A stretch of 64,000 bases of DNA from Symbiodinium natans (GCA_905221605.1 CAJNDS010002728.1:1-64000), one strand, 5' to 3'. Counted from the first letter of the stretch, positions 1 through 11,473 are shown. Notes: a model not told the origin generated them from the sequence alone. Made by a program: numbers and translations.

Positions 1-640
1 CCCCGATTCCAAGCCCCCCCCCCCCCCCTCCAAATAGACCCACAAAACCCCACAAAATGTAGGAAGCCTCAACCCTCAATAGCCCTCAACAATCCCTCAG
101 CAGCCCCGCAACAACCCCTCAATAACCCCTGACAACCCCTCCTCAGCCCCTCCTCCCTCCCCCTCAAGCCCTCAAGCCCTGAGTCCCTCAGCCCCCCTCA
201 GCCCCCCTCAACCCTAGCCCCCCTCGGCCCTGCCAGCCGTTCAGCCCCAAGCCTCGGCCGCAGCCCCTCAGCTGCAGCCCCTCGGCCCCCCAAAAAACCA
301 CCCACCCCCCACCACACCCGACAAAACCCAAACCATCACAACGAAAGCAAGAAACAAAACCCCGAAACCACGACAAAACTCCGGACACAAACCCTATACA
401 ATTTTTATTAAACCCCAAAACCCTAAACCGTAAAACCCTTAAACCCTGAACTCGGGGGATCCCGAAAATTCCCGACATTTTCGGGTCCGGGTGATTCCCA
501 AAATTCCTAGGATTTTTGGAGAATAGTCCTAAAATTCCCGGAATTTTCCGGATCCCACTGCAAGGCCCCCCACAAGCAGCCAAATTGACCGGAAGAGGTG
601 GCGGGGCATCCGACAAGGCGGCCGCAGAACGAAAATAGGG
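1..640. other. C-rich degenerate repeat spacer
   Basis: This is noncoding-looking DNA built of degenerate CCCTCA/CCCCTCAG units, turning into CCCTAAAC-like units near 410-450. At 455-560 there are several imperfect palindromes around CCCGAAAATTCCCG and CCGGAATTTTCCGG. An open frame exists on the minus strand, but its composition simply mirrors the repeat, so I do not call it a gene. Confidence 0.6.
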
Positions 641-1180
641 GTCGAGCCCGTAGCCTTTTATGGGGATATGAATACAATTTTGAATTTTTGATATATCTTT
701 TCTATAAATTCGCAGGATTTAATAAGAGAACTTGCGAAATTTATTATATATTCACTCTTTTCGTATTCGTAAGATAAAAATATCTAGTCCAGAAGTCAAA
801 TTATCATCTTGCTTTATAAGACCGAACACATTCAAATAATATCTAAATTTCTAAGATAAATACATTCCGAGATACGGGCCTGATTCCGAGATACGGGCCT
901 ATCGTATATTTTCTTATCGTTGAAAAGATTTCATTCTAGTTCTTAATTGGTGCTTTTAAGAATAGAAGCTTCTTGTACGTGTAAGCCTTGAAAAAAATAA
1001 TCATTGCAACCTTAATATTTGAAAACCTTCTTATTTAGAATATATGTTCGTTTTACATATATCCTAAGCAACAACGTATCATATCAACACCAACAAAACG
1101 ATACGTGATTTTTGTTGGGGGGGTGAACATCGTATTTGTATATATATATATATATTACACTTTGGTCTTCCCATTCTCTG
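641..1180. other. AT-rich spacer
   Basis: This is an AT-rich stretch unlike the GC-rich surroundings. It contains a short (TA)n run at about 1138-1156 and a near-tandem duplication of ATTCCGAGATACGGGCCT at about 865-901. I see no ORF or RNA gene in it. Confidence 0.5.
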
Positions 1181-1430
1181 AAAATTATTTATACGTAGGG
1201 TCTTTTATCAACCCAAATAAGGAACATAAAAACACACCAAAAGCCCCAACCTAGCATAGTACACAAGGATGTCACGACCCGGCGCTTTTCTGTCCTTGGA
1301 GCCTCGGCTCGGCCAGATGGAGCCCCTTTCCCCCCCGAGGGGCTCGCGGTGGCCGAGGCGCCCTGCCTTTCCTGGCACACACGTGGGTATGGGGTATGGG
1401 ATGGGTTTAGGGAGTTGAGCTTAGGGAGCG

Positions 1431-1460
1431 GTTTAGGGTTTAGGGTTTAGGGTTTAGGGC
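1431..1460 (+). repeat. Telomere-like (TTTAGGG)n tract
   Basis: About four consecutive TTTAGGG units in G-strand orientation, preceded by degenerate units from about 1405. Confidence 0.9.
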
Positions 1461-1854
1461 GGTTTATTTTAGAGGTTGGGTTTGGGATGCCCTTGAAGTC
1501 CCGTATGATGTGTGTGCCGTGTGCCATTGGGCCATTGGGGGAACCGAAATGGGACCCTAGTTTAGACCTTTTCTGGGTCATGGGGAGAATCAGAAGACTG
1601 AATGCTGCGAGCGGACAGACGTACCCGTGATGCGAGGCCCGGGATGTTTCAGCGAAGCACCCCAAATACCACAAGGGCTTCGCAACGTTTAGCCTCTGCT
1701 ACACGGCCAAGCACCCCCCCCAACCTGAAAAAGCAAGCCTGCGAATCAGCCTGCCAGGAGCTTTCTCACGGGCTTGCTCAAGGTTAGCCTGCGTGGGCAG
1801 AGAGGAACCAGCTGAAAGAGGCACCTGACTACACACCAACGAATCATAATGAAT

Positions 1855-3499
1855 CTAAATTGGGCCCCGATGGAAGTATGCTTTGATCTTTCTGAACTCC
1901 TCACTGTCCGGGTCCAAGGGGACCTCCGCATACATCTTCGTCCCCATGTCCTCCCAATGAAAGGGGATGGCCGCCTCGCCTATGGTCTCTCCATTGGGGA
2001 GGCGGAAGGAAAGCTGGCCAGAAATGTTGTTGAGGCCGCTGGCCAATTCGGCTGCCTTCAACTTCAGCACCTCCGCCTCGCGCACCAAGCGTGCTTGCTT
2101 CGCGAGTTCCGTGGCAAGCCTCCCTTCAGCCTGCTCATACTCAGCCGCAAGCTGCTGATGCTGCTGCCTAAGTCGTTCCTCCAAGGCCCCGGCCTCCTTG
2201 TCAAGCACCACGCGGACGATATCGCGACGATACTTGGAGGAGGAATTCGTTTGGAAGGGCACTTTTTCGTCCAAGGCAATGTCGTACAAACTTCCCGTGT
2301 GTGGGTGGAACAGCTTTGCCCCGACGTCAACTTGAAACGTGCCAAGCTTCAGGGGGGCACCGTTTTGCAGCAACAAGTACCGGGCCTCTAGCTCGGCCCA
2401 GACATGCTGGCCATAAAGTATCCCATCCCTAACAGCAGAGCTTTGCCGATCCGCCGGGTGGCTGCTGACACGGCCGCTGTCTTCAAGCTACACCCAAACA
2501 GTGTTGCCCTGGGCCAGAACCTCCTTGAGCTCCGGGATGTTGATGTTGCCACTGTTCACCTGGACTTTGGCTCTGTCTGCAGCCCGCTGATGGTTCGAAG
2601 CAGACTCTTCTCGCGTGAGCTTCAGAGTTTCACGCTGTGCGCGGGCTTTGGTCTCCATCTCAGTCCTTGCTCTTTGCTTGGCGTCTCGGTGTCTCTTGGC
2701 TGTCTCAAACCTCGACGCCGCCTCCTGAGCCAAAGCCTCCGCCTTGGCCACTTGCTCCTGGACGACGGCAACTCTCGCCTCCAAGGAAACAGACCAAGAA
2801 CGAACGACCTCCTCCCATGCTTCACTAGATGCCGGTGGACTCGGCTCAAGACGGGCACTGTTGAGCCAACTGAACCACTTGTCACCTTCCTCCAGCTTCG
2901 CCTTCACGAGCTCAAACTTGTTCTGTGCCTCTTCCGCCTTAAACACCCTTCCAACCTCCTGACAAACGGCTTGTACCTGGACCACCGCTGGGTGGTTCCC
3001 CTGCTCGTCCAGCTCGGCAAGCTCACCCGTGGACTCCACCGCATCCGCGTCGCCGGCACCTGCCCGCAAGTTGCGCGAACGCTTCAAAAAAACACTCTCC
3101 TCTTCGTAGAACTCTACGACTCTAGGAACCGATTGCGCACACAGACACACACACTCACACACTCACACTGGGTCAACTTGCACCTGCGTCTGAAATCAGG
3201 ACTTCCAGCTGCGACTCAACCCCAGTGATCACCACTTCGAGGTCCTTTGTTGTCTGGGACTTGATGTCACTGGAAACGCTGCCAGCCGCGGATTCTGGCT
3301 CCTGCAGCTGAGCCTTCAGCTCCGTACGAGCTGCGTCCAAGATCTCCATCCTCAGCTGCTTGGCACGGCGCTTGGTGACATGGCCAACGGATGCACCGGC
3401 CTCATCAAGGAGGTCTTGGACAGCGGCTCCGGCATTCCGTACAGCAGAGAAGAAACGCCCAATCCAGTGGGACCAATCGAGCTTGAGAAGACCGGACAT
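1855..3499 (-). CDS. Coiled-coil protein of unknown function, three exons
   Basis: Best cellular gene in the window. I join exons 3499-3184, 3119-2492 and 2428-1855 (total 1518 nt, 505 codons plus a TAG stop). Intron 2 (2491-2429, 63 nt) starts GTAGCT and ends TTAG before G; intron 1 (3183-3120, 64 nt) starts GTGCAA and ends AGAG. Both splices keep the frame, and stops inside each intron explain why the frame is otherwise broken. The start at 3499 (MSGLLKLDW) is the first ATG in the exon-1 frame near a plausible start; a further upstream exon is possible. The product has an amphipathic start, an Ala/Glu/Arg-rich coiled coil in the middle (AEALAQEAASRFETAKRHRD and following) and a second Gln/Glu-rich coil in exon 3 (ALEERLRQQHQQLAAEYEQA). 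It ends in a compact C-terminal region (SFRLPNGETIGEAAIPFHWE). I recognise no family. The opposite-strand frames are shadows. Intron 1 is less certain than intron 2. Confidence 0.75.
2429..2491 (-). other. Predicted spliceosomal intron 2 of the coiled-coil gene
   Basis: A 63-nt segment with 5' GTAGCT and 3' TGTTAG followed by G. It contains the stop that ends the exon-2 frame. Removing it joins the two coding frames in phase (NTVWV to DGILYGQHVW). Confidence 0.65.
3120..3183 (-). other. Predicted intron 1 of the coiled-coil gene
   Basis: A 64-nt segment containing a TG/AG-rich microsatellite (GTGTGAGTGTGTG). Donor CAG/GTGCAA and acceptor CCTAGAG restore the frame. Nearby alternative AG acceptors exist. 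Confidence 0.45.
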
Positions 3500-3652
3500 G
3501 GGAAGTATCTGGCAACTAAGCGGGAAGTAGAGACCTGTAGGCCTCCGGAAGCAATGTGTCTCCTTTCCACTGCTGCTTGGCAGAAGAAGCTGCTCATGTG
3601 TCACACAACTTGAGAAGTGAAAGAAAAAGAGTGCAAGCAACCGAAGGGCCAC

Positions 3653-4106
3653 GTTGCCAAATTTTCTTGCGACGACTCTGCGGCCGCTTCGCCTTGGTTT
3701 TCCTGCACCATGCTAGACCTGCAAACCCCCAGTTAAATCCGTAAACGCTCGAAACGGCCCAAAGCCGCCATATGAAAAGCCAGGCAGCAGGCAACCTTAA
3801 CACACTCTTAAAGACCCTGTACCATAAGCCCTGAAGCCTCAACCTGTACAGAAAAACAAGGAATTCTTCCTAAACTCAGAGAGGCCCTCCTTAGACGATG
3901 TTGACGCAAAGACACACAGGCCCTTTGCCGAAGGCCAAATGATTCGCATGTAGCCTAGAGAAAACCAAGAAGTTAAGGTTTTGGTCTGCAGGGTGCGGGC
4001 TCCAGAATGGCTCTCAAGACGCCAAGCCTTCGGGCTTGACCCCCTGAACCCCCAGGGACCTCGTCTCGGAATCCCAGGTGAACTTTGGTGGAGGTTTCAG
4101 CTTCTT
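3653..4106. other. Spacer with no gene seen
   Basis: Upstream flank of the coiled-coil gene. It holds scattered degenerate CCCTAAA units and no coherent coding frame. Confidence 0.4.
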
Positions 4107-4158
4107 CCCCTAAACCCTAAACCTAAGCCCTACGCCCTAAGCCCTAAACCCTAAACCT
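4107..4158 (-). repeat. Telomere-like (CCCTAAA)n tract, degenerate
   Basis: Seven or so CCCTAAA/CCCTAAG/CCCTACG units in C-strand orientation. Confidence 0.85.
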
Positions 4159-4189
4159 CTGCCACCACTGCCACCACAACTGGCACCTC

Positions 4190-4332
4190 CTTGGAGGTTC
4201 AGGGTACTTATTCACCCAATACTAACTGTACTTATAACCGATGACCATATTTTGGGGCACCTAAGGGGCTTGCAAGTGGGTCATAGGCACAGTTATCATT
4301 GGTTAAAATTCGAGTGCCATGAACCCCCAAAG
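4190..4332. mobile_element. Inverted-repeat MITE, family A, copy 1
   Basis: Starts CTTGGAGGTTCAGGGTACTT and ends in its reverse complement (GTGCCATGAACCCCCAAAG). Internal halves (ACTGTACTTATAACC / AGTGGGTCATAGGCACAGT) are also inverted, so the whole element folds as a palindrome. No coding capacity. TC lies on both sides. Confidence 0.8.
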
Positions 4333-4689
4333 TCCCCAATTTGCGACAAAAGCTTGCTACAAGGGCCTGCAAGGGGCCACGCCTCCTCAAATGGCTCAGT
4401 GGCTCATCGATCCAGCGCCTTCTTCTCGGAACCTGCGAGGGTTCAAAAAAAAAGCTTCGACTTGGAGGCGGAGGCGCGATGAAAGGAACGCCGTGGTCAC
4501 AGTGTCTTGCAACTACTGAAGGGAAAGCTACTTAAAATGTAGTGCCGGGGGTTTTTGGGATCTGAATTTTGAACCGGCAGGTTTCTCACAGCAGCCGTTT
4601 TGACAACTCCCCAAACCATTCCTTAAAGCCGACAGCCGCCACTCCTAGAATTATTACCGGGATTTCGTGGTAAAGATTGGATCTCAGGA

Positions 4690-4960
4690 TTTAATCATTT
4701 TGTATTTTATTTGTGTTTTTTTTGTCTTTTGCATCTGTGATTTATTTGAGAAATGCTTGGAGTCCCCATGTCGGATCTGTGATTTATTTGTGTTTTTTCT
4801 GTGTTTCTTGTTTGTTCTGCCCTCTGGTCAGGATCTCTAATCTGTGTTTTTTTGTGTGTTTTGTTTGTGTTTTTTTGTGTTTTTTTTTTTTTTGTGATTT
4901 TTTTGTGATTTTTCTGTGTCTTGTTTCGTTGTCTTTCTGTCGTCTTTCTGCGCAATGGTT
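4690..4960. repeat. T/GT-rich low-complexity spacer with internal duplication
   Basis: TTTGTGTTTTTT-type low-complexity DNA. A unit around TCTGTGATTTATTTG occurs twice (about 4734 and 4788). Open frames here are compositional. Confidence 0.6.
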
Positions 4961-5095
4961 TTGGGTTGCCTTGGGGGTGTCACACGTGTGTACCTGGCCT
5001 AACGGATACCGGTGGTGAATGGTTGGCGGCTAGCGGCTGGGCACTCGGTTGCATCCGCTCTTTTTTCTGTACTGCGCAAACAAACCAAAGAAAAA

Positions 5096-5174
5096 CAAAG
5101 AGGGAGACAGAGGGAGACAGAAAGAGGGAGAGAGAGAGAGAAAAAAATGGAGAGAGAAAAAGAGAAAGAGCAAG

Positions 5175-5209
<35 letters not shown>

Positions 5210-5426
5210 GAGGAAGAGAGAGAAAGAGAGAGCAAGAGAAAGAGAAAGAGAAAGAGAAAGAGAGAGAGAGAGAGACGAGGGGGGCCATGTGCAGTGGAAG
5301 GAAGGAAGGAAGGAAGAGATATACAGAGAGAGAAAAAGATAAAAAGAAAGAGAAACAGAAAGAGAGAGAGAGAGAGAGAAAGAAAAAAGGAGGGAGGGAG
5401 GGAGGGAGAGGAAGGAGGGGGAGTGA
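5096..5426. repeat. Long purine (GA)n / GAAAGA microsatellite
   Basis: Almost unbroken purine tract of GAGAGA and AAAGAGAAAGAG units with a short GGAAGGAAGGAA island near 5300. It opens frames in several phases that are not genes. Such homopurine DNA can form triplexes (general knowledge). Confidence 0.9.
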
Positions 5427-5429
5427 AGA

Positions 5430-5526
5430 ATGGGGGAGGTGGGGGTGGCGGGGGGGGGTGGGGGGCGGGGAAGGGGGCGGCGGGAGGGGGCGGGAGGGGG
5501 AAGGGGGGGGGGCAGGGCGGGGGGGG
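5430..5526 (+). repeat. G-rich tract beside the left inverted arm
   Basis: G-runs separated by single T, C or A. It mirrors the C-rich tract at 6527-6650, so the inverted symmetry of the AT-rich island extends into base composition outside the arms. Confidence 0.75.
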
Positions 5527-6526
5527 ACAAATTTTTCACACTTTTTTCACACTTTTTTTTCACAGATTTGCAGCTATTTGATTTTAATTAAATTTTAATA
5601 AGATTTATATTAAATTATAATTTAAAATTACAATTTTAATTATCATTTTAATTAAAACTTAATACTTTTATAAGAATTTATTAAAAGTTAAATTAAAAAT
5701 TACAATTATAATTATCTTTGTAATTAAAAATTAATATTTTGATAAGAATTCCTATTTAAATATTCATTTTCAAGTAAAAAGATAATTAAAAATGTGGTTT
5801 TATTAAAGTGTAATTAACCTTATTTAAAATTAAGAAATTTTAATTCCAATTTAATTAAAAAATTACAATCTAATTGGTTGGTGTTTTTTTTTTTGTTTTT
5901 TTTTAAGTAAAAATTAATTATTTTCTCTTTTATATAAAATTTAAATAAAAAGTACCAATTGTAATTAGCTTGTTTATTAGAAATAAATATTTTAATAAGA
6001 ATTCCTATTAAAGTATTAATTTTAATTACAAAGAATTATAAAAATGTAATTTTTAATTAAAATTTAATGAAAAATTAAAATTTTATCTATTTGTTAATTA
6101 ACAATGTTCTTTAATAGGAAATATAATAGGAATTATATTAAAAATAATAATTTTAATTAAAAAAACAGTCAAATTGTAATTAAAAATTAAGACTTTTTTT
6201 TTTAATTCAATGTTAATTAAAAATTACGATTTTTTAATTATTCTTTTTAATTAAAAATTACTATTTTAATAAGAATTCCTATTAAAATATTAATTTTTAA
6301 TTAAAAGTTAATTAAAATTGTAATTTTTATTAAAATTTACATAAGTTCTTATTAAAAAATTAATTCTTAATTAAAAAGATAATTAAAATTGTAATTTTTA
6401 ATTAAAATTTAATTTAAATCTTATTAAAATTTAATTAAAATCAAATAGCGGCAAATTTGTGAAAAAAGTGTGAAAAATGTGTGAAAAAAGTTTGAAAAAG
6501 TGTGAAAAAAGTGTGAAAAATTTGCC
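5527..6526. repeat. AT-rich island between inverted repeat arms
   Basis: The left arm (about 5527-5607) reads ACAAATTTTTCACACTTTTT, continues through more TTTTTCACA units and ends in GCTATTTGATTTTAATTAAA. The right arm (about 6415-6526) is its reverse complement, with extra copies of a GTGTGAAAAA unit. The core of about 800 bp is composed almost only of TTAATTAAAAT-like words, many themselves palindromic, and has no gene. It could be an inverted-repeat mobile element, a replication origin or a matrix-attachment-like region; nothing in the sequence decides between these. Confidence 0.75.
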
Positions 6527-6650
6527 ACCCACCGCCCCCTACCACCCGCCCCCGCCCCCCGCCCCCAGCCCGCCCCCCCCCCCCCCCCCCCCCCCCTCTT
6601 CCCCCCCCCTCTTCCCCGCCCCTCCCCCCCCGCCCCCCCTCCCCCCGCCA
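6527..6650. repeat. C-rich tract beside the right inverted arm
   Basis: Runs of C separated by G, T or TCTT. It is the strand mirror of the G-rich tract at 5430-5526. Open frames here are compositional. Confidence 0.75.
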
Positions 6651-7184
6651 AGCATCTATCCCGCGCATCACATTCCTTGATTGTTAAGATTATTGAAAAT
6701 CTCAGACATACGTCGAAGTTTAATTTAAGATTTAGAAGCCAACAGAAAACTCTATGAGTTCGGGCCGAATTTGATCTTCAGATAGATGATCAATATATTC
6801 GATGCCCGGGACAGAGAGAATCCTTCTGCAATTGTGCTTGAACGCCATCTGGAACCCCCCAGCGGCCGTAGCAGCATCCCCGTTTAACTAAAATTAAACT
6901 GAAGTAAACTTAAAGACTTAATTAAAACTAAACTTAAACCTAAACGTTAAGCCTGCAAGTCCGAAAGAGAAGTGAGCAGAGAAGAATAAACATTGGCCAG
7001 CTTCCCACGTCGAACCCGCCAGCCAAACATGTGTATAACGGCCTATAGGCTAAGATTCGATAGAGTGTAGCTTGCTGAAAGTGTCAAAATCTTCAGTCTA
7101 ATCAAGTAGCTACGTCACTAGTCACTCACTAGTCTAGTAGCCAACCACACGCGGGGTCCTTCACTTGAGCTGCGGCTGGCATAG
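6651..7184. other. Spacer with no gene seen
   Basis: Mixed-composition DNA without a coherent coding frame. It has short ACTTAAA-rich stretches (6885-6950) and a repeated CTAGTCACTCACTAGTCTAGTAG segment at about 7117-7140. Confidence 0.4.
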
Positions 7185-7185
7185 A

Positions 7186-7316
7186 TTTGTCACATTTCCT
7201 TCACACTTTTTTCGCAGATTTTCACAGATTTTTCACAGATTGTTCACAGATTTTTCACAGATGCCAACGGTCCAGGAACAGCAGAATCACATTTTTTACA
7301 CTTTTTTCACAGATTC
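7186..7316 (+). repeat. TTTTTCACAGA tandem repeat
   Basis: At least five near-tandem TTTTTCACAGA units (7197-7263, again near 7296-7316). The unit is the same word that builds the inverted arms at 5527 and 6526, so this is a detached copy of that repeat family. Confidence 0.75.
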
Positions 7317-7439
7317 CAAACCCCACATCGCCACAGCTACAGATTATTCACACATACCGATTACAAAAAAAACACACTTTAATCACAAAAATAATTCCTG
7401 ACATCGCCCCCAGTGATTACCACAATTCCAGGTTATAAT

Positions 7440-8280
7440 CCTAGAACAAGCTGAGAAGCCCTGAACAGCCATGGCTATGACAACATGCAATGGCTGTGTG
7501 CGTCTATGGCGTCGGCAGTCTGTCTGACATTCCTCCCGTTCTGTATCTTTGCGGCAAGGAGAAGCGACAAGAGAAGCAAAATGCGGGTCACTTCTCCACT
7601 CATGCCTCCACACACAACCCAAGGACCTTTCTTTTGAACGTCAACACCCCGAAAGCGACCCACACAGGTGGCGGAACTCGGGCTGAGCTTGGGGCAAGGG
7701 GCAACGTCCAAAGGTCCCGTCGAAGCGGCCTTGGACATTCAAGGTTTCCAGGCTCTATTGGGTTTAAGGGTTTCGAGTCATGTCCATCCAGGCTATATAA
7801 GATCGGAGGTCCGCTGTCTTCACGGCATGGCTGGATCTCAGCGTCTTCGGCTTGAGTTTCCCAACAGGGAGGACGCCTTTCGGCCCAAAATGGGAGCCCC
7901 AAACGCAGGTTCAAACTGAGAGTGGTCGTGTTAGCGGCCCACATCTTCTCTACACGCAACAACTGGGAAGCTCTCGGAATGATGGCCCCTTAGCTCTCAT
8001 TCGAACTGTCAGAGCCTTAAGAAATATTCAAGAGTGCGCAGCTCGAGTCTGGGCTCCGTCACGGGAAGTGTTGGCGGCGAAGGCCTTCCAAAGAGTTTTA
8101 GAGTTTAAGGTCATTGTCAGGGACAAGGGGCACATGGTCTTTTGGTTTAGTTGAGCTTCAGGGTTCAAAGACCAAGTCTTCCTAAAAGCACAAGGATACG
8201 ATGCCTTCACCACTGCACGGCAAGGAGGGTATAAGGTTTCGGGTCGTGCAGGCGCTCTTTCACCCAGGCTTCCCTGCTCG
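7440..8280. other. Mixed-composition spacer, possible exon debris
   Basis: Several frames of 80-120 codons overlap on both strands, but none shows a convincing protein pattern. An exon cannot be excluded. Confidence 0.3.
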
Positions 8281-8347
8281 CTCTCTTTCTCTCTCTCTCT
8301 CTCTCTCTCCCCCTCTCTTTCTCACTCTCTCTCTCTCTCTCTCTCTC
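8280..8347 (+). repeat. (CT)n microsatellite
   Basis: CTCTCTCT tract interrupted by CCCCTCT and TTTCTCAC. Confidence 0.9.
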
Positions 8348-8590
8348 AAAAGTCGCGCCAGGCCCACCAAAGCCACGTAGCACAGCGCTGAACCTTGGCG
8401 CCCGGCTCGGCCTTCGCTGAGTGTTTTGTTTTCATTTTTGAGGCGAACTTGGGCCCTTCACCAAAAAACGACCTTAAGACTTTCAGCCTGTGGGTGGGCT
8501 CCGGATGGCTGTTTGGGGGTTTGCCAGGCTTCGCGTGGATTGGAGCACCAAACTCCTCCCAAGCCGAGTCCCCTCAAGGATTGGGAAGTA

Positions 8591-8722
8591 CTTGGAGGTT
8601 CAGGGCACTTCTTAACCCAATACTGAACTGTACTTATGACCCAACTATAACCATATCAAGGGGCTTATCAGTGGGTTATAAGTACAGTCATACTTGGTTA
8701 AAAAGTACCCCGAACCTTCAAC
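8591..8722. mobile_element. Inverted-repeat MITE, family A, copy 2
   Basis: CTTGGAGGTTCAGGGCACTT at the left, degenerate GTACCCCGAACCTTCAAC at the right. TA lies immediately outside both ends. Confidence 0.8.
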
Positions 8723-9337
8723 TAGAGCGTCGAAGCTCCACACCGGTGGCTTCTGCTTCTGCTTTTTTGCTTTGTGCGGCTGCCCGAAGCTCCCCCCACA
8801 TGTGTCATGTTGATATGGTGGCTGCGTTGCATTTGAGGAGGTTCAGAGGTTGGGTTAGTTTAGGATTTGGAGTTTAGGGTTTTTGGGCTTTAGGGTGTTT
8901 AGGGTTATGGGCTTGGGTGCTTCGGGTTGTAAGGCCTAACCTTGAACTCAAAGGTACCTCAAACTTGCCCGAGGCCAGATTTGCAGATTCGGCCGCTAAT
9001 TCTGCAGGTCTTGCACATGGCCTTCTTAAATCTCAACATCTCACCAAGCATCCAAAAGACCTTAATTTGACTGTTGATTCCCCCCCCCTCAATTCAAAGC
9101 CTAAATCCTCCCAAAGCACCCCCAAGCCCTTGAAAAACTCAAGGCCAGGGCCACCCCCGTGATCATGCCGCGTGAAGAGTCGAAGCTGGCGAGGACCTTT
9201 GCTCGGAGCCCCAACTGAAGAAAAACACTCGGGCGCGGAGTTAAGGGATCCCCTAAGATGAATCGGACTTGCAGCTGTAGCTACTATCAATAGAACTGTG
9301 GCTTTGTGATTCTGAACTCCAACAGCAAAGTCTACCT

Positions 9338-9415
9338 CCTAAACCCTAAACCCTAAACCCTAAACCCTAAACCCTAAACCCTAAACCCTAAACCCTAAAC
9401 CCTAAACCCTAAACC
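9338..9415 (-). repeat. Telomere-like (CCCTAAA)n array
   Basis: About 11 perfect CCCTAAA units in C-strand orientation, ending abruptly at CCTGCACATG. Confidence 0.95.
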
Positions 9416-10330
9416 TGCACATGCTGCGCCAATGCCCACCTGGCTCGTGCTCATGCAGAATCTTGCTTCGCACCTGATGAAAGACTTGCACGGGCCCTGC
9501 TGCCCTAGACCCGAAACCCCAAACCCTGTTGACTTCGTAGGTCGTGATGCCTACAACAGGAGAGCATTGCTTTGAGAAACTTTCACGCCCGCTTTACTCT
9601 CCAGGTAAGTCGTGAAACCCTGTCAACGTAAAAGCTGACAATGCCGTTGAAGGAACCAGAAGAGAAGGACGACATAAGCGGGACGAGCTGCACCAGACGA
9701 CAAAGACTATAGGACTTGAGTAGAATCGAGCTTGCATCGTGCAACAAGAAGAGTCACACTCTTTTAATAGCTCATGCTTGCCAGAGCCTGTGGGATAGCA
9801 ACCCATTCTCCCGCCTTCAAAACCCATACCGTACGTAGAATCCTTCGCAGGTTTATCAAGCCCTGGTCGCCAACAGCTGCAGTTAAACTTCAAGAAGCCC
9901 GCGCCTCTTCTTCTTTGCGTGTCAGGGGAGGTGAGCGAGTTTCAAAAGACACTTGATGTGCTTCCATGATTCTTTTCTCAGCAATGCCCCCCCCCAAGCC
10001 TTGTGGCCTTGTCATAAAGCCGCCTGCCGTGCAATGTTTCTGCGGCAGCACCGCCGGACCGCCTGAGCCGAAGAAATCCGTGCGCAGTCCAAGCGGAGCT
10101 CAGCTTTGCTAAGGAGTTTAAACTGGAGGCAGTTCACGGCACAAACGAGCTCGGGACAGTGCAGAACTGAACTGGCTTTTGTTTTTCTTGGTGGAATGCT
10201 AGATAAGTGGATGGCTCTTTCCAATCAGGGTCTGGAATCCTTCACGGAATATGCGTGCGCTTCCGATATGACTGGCACAAGTACGGACAACAAAAGGAGA
10301 AGTGCAAAAACCGCTCTTCCGAGCACCGGG
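9416..10330. other. Spacer with possible exon debris
   Basis: No clear gene. A segment near 9600-9635 (GTCGTGAAACCCTGTCAACG and following bases) resembles 15155-15185 (GTCCTGAGAAACCCATCAACG and following), which may reflect a duplicated gene piece. Confidence 0.3.
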
Positions 10331-10338
10331 CCGCGGCC

Positions 10339-10560
10339 CTATTCTCCCCCACAGCGCGGCCCTGGCTTGGCAGAAGCCGGCTGAGGCGTCAGGGGCTCAC
10401 TTGGAATGAAGCTTCTGCTGGGCGCTTTAGCGTGAGTAGCCTTAAAGCAGGCCAAGCCTCCTGGCACCATGGGGTCAGGCGGGCTCATCACCTTGCAGGG
10501 CTCGCGGTGAGGCTCAAGCCTCAGCTTGAAGGCAGAGTCAGGTGCATAGTCCACGCGGGA
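10339..10560 (-). CDS. Possible exon, Pro-rich, unknown
   Basis: An open minus-strand frame with a protein-like pattern (YAPDSAFKLRLEPHREPCKV, then PPDPMVPGGLACFKATHAKA). Boundaries are unknown; no family recognised. It could be an exon of a gene whose other exons lie in the surrounding mosaic, or chance. Confidence 0.25.
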   Translation of the reverse strand, partial: SRVDYAPDSAFKLRLEPHREPCKVMSPPDPMVPGGLACFKATHAKAPSRSFIPSEPLTPQPASAKPGPRCGGE

Positions 10561-11473
10561 GAAGATGAATGAGGCTGGTAAAGCACCAAGAGCTAAGGTG
10601 GTAGCGGTTGAGCCGCTACACTGGGTGTCAGGCGAGTAGGTCTGCCAATCGGCTGCACCTTCCGACTTGCTTCCTTTGAATTGCTGAGCCTGACCAGAGG
10701 CTCACAGCCCGAACACATTCTATAGGTGAAGCAATGCACGCATAACACGGACAACGCAACGCATAACACGGACAACAGGTCACCTCCTCTGCGACGCTGA
10801 CTCTAGAGGCCCAACAAATACGCAATAACTTAGACCCTCAGCCACACTGTCGGGATGCTCTGCGGGGGTACCCTAAACCCTAGAAACTAAATAGCCCTAA
10901 AACCCTCCAAACACCAAACGCTTGCCTTACCCTCATGACAAGGCTGCAGGACCTCCCAAAGAGCCTCAGGGAAGCAGCGCCCAGGCCAAGGCCAGGAACC
11001 TTCGAGAACTTGTGGCAGCTCTCCAACAGCTGTGGCCCCTTTGGGTGTGTCCCCTATGCCCCGTGAATCCCCGGCCCCCGCCCCAAAACAAACAGCAACA
11101 AAAAGAGAAAAGGACCGAACATCTGGAGAAGTTTACCAAACCAATAGGGTAAGAACACCACCAGAACACTCTATGAGAGCAACATTGAAAGGTCCTGGTA
11201 GAAGCACTAGAAAGGACTGAGTCCTCCGGCATGGCGAGTGGCGCAATGCGCCGGATGCTGGCCGCGCCTTCTTTGCATTCAGAGGACTTCGGACGCTCAG
11301 GACCCTAGGAGAGACTTTGCTTCTTCCTACTGTTCCGCGTTCAGCCAGCCGAGGTACCTGAACCCTCCCTTGAACTTAGGGCTTCGGATGGCCAAGGGCT
11401 CATTTCGTATCACTTCCGCGCTGTGGTCTTTTCTCAGCTTGCCAATTGCCCCAAGCTGGGTGCAGGGTGCGGC

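Noticed and set aside
1849-3228. Long plus-strand frames opposite the coiled-coil gene
   Set aside because: The minus strand gives coherent coiled coils and in-phase splicing; the plus frames are antisense reflections of GC-rich codons.
5012-5598. Lys/Glu/Arg-rich and Ser/Leu-rich ORFs at 5.0-5.6 kb
   Set aside because: They translate a GA microsatellite and a G-rich tract in several phases on both strands.
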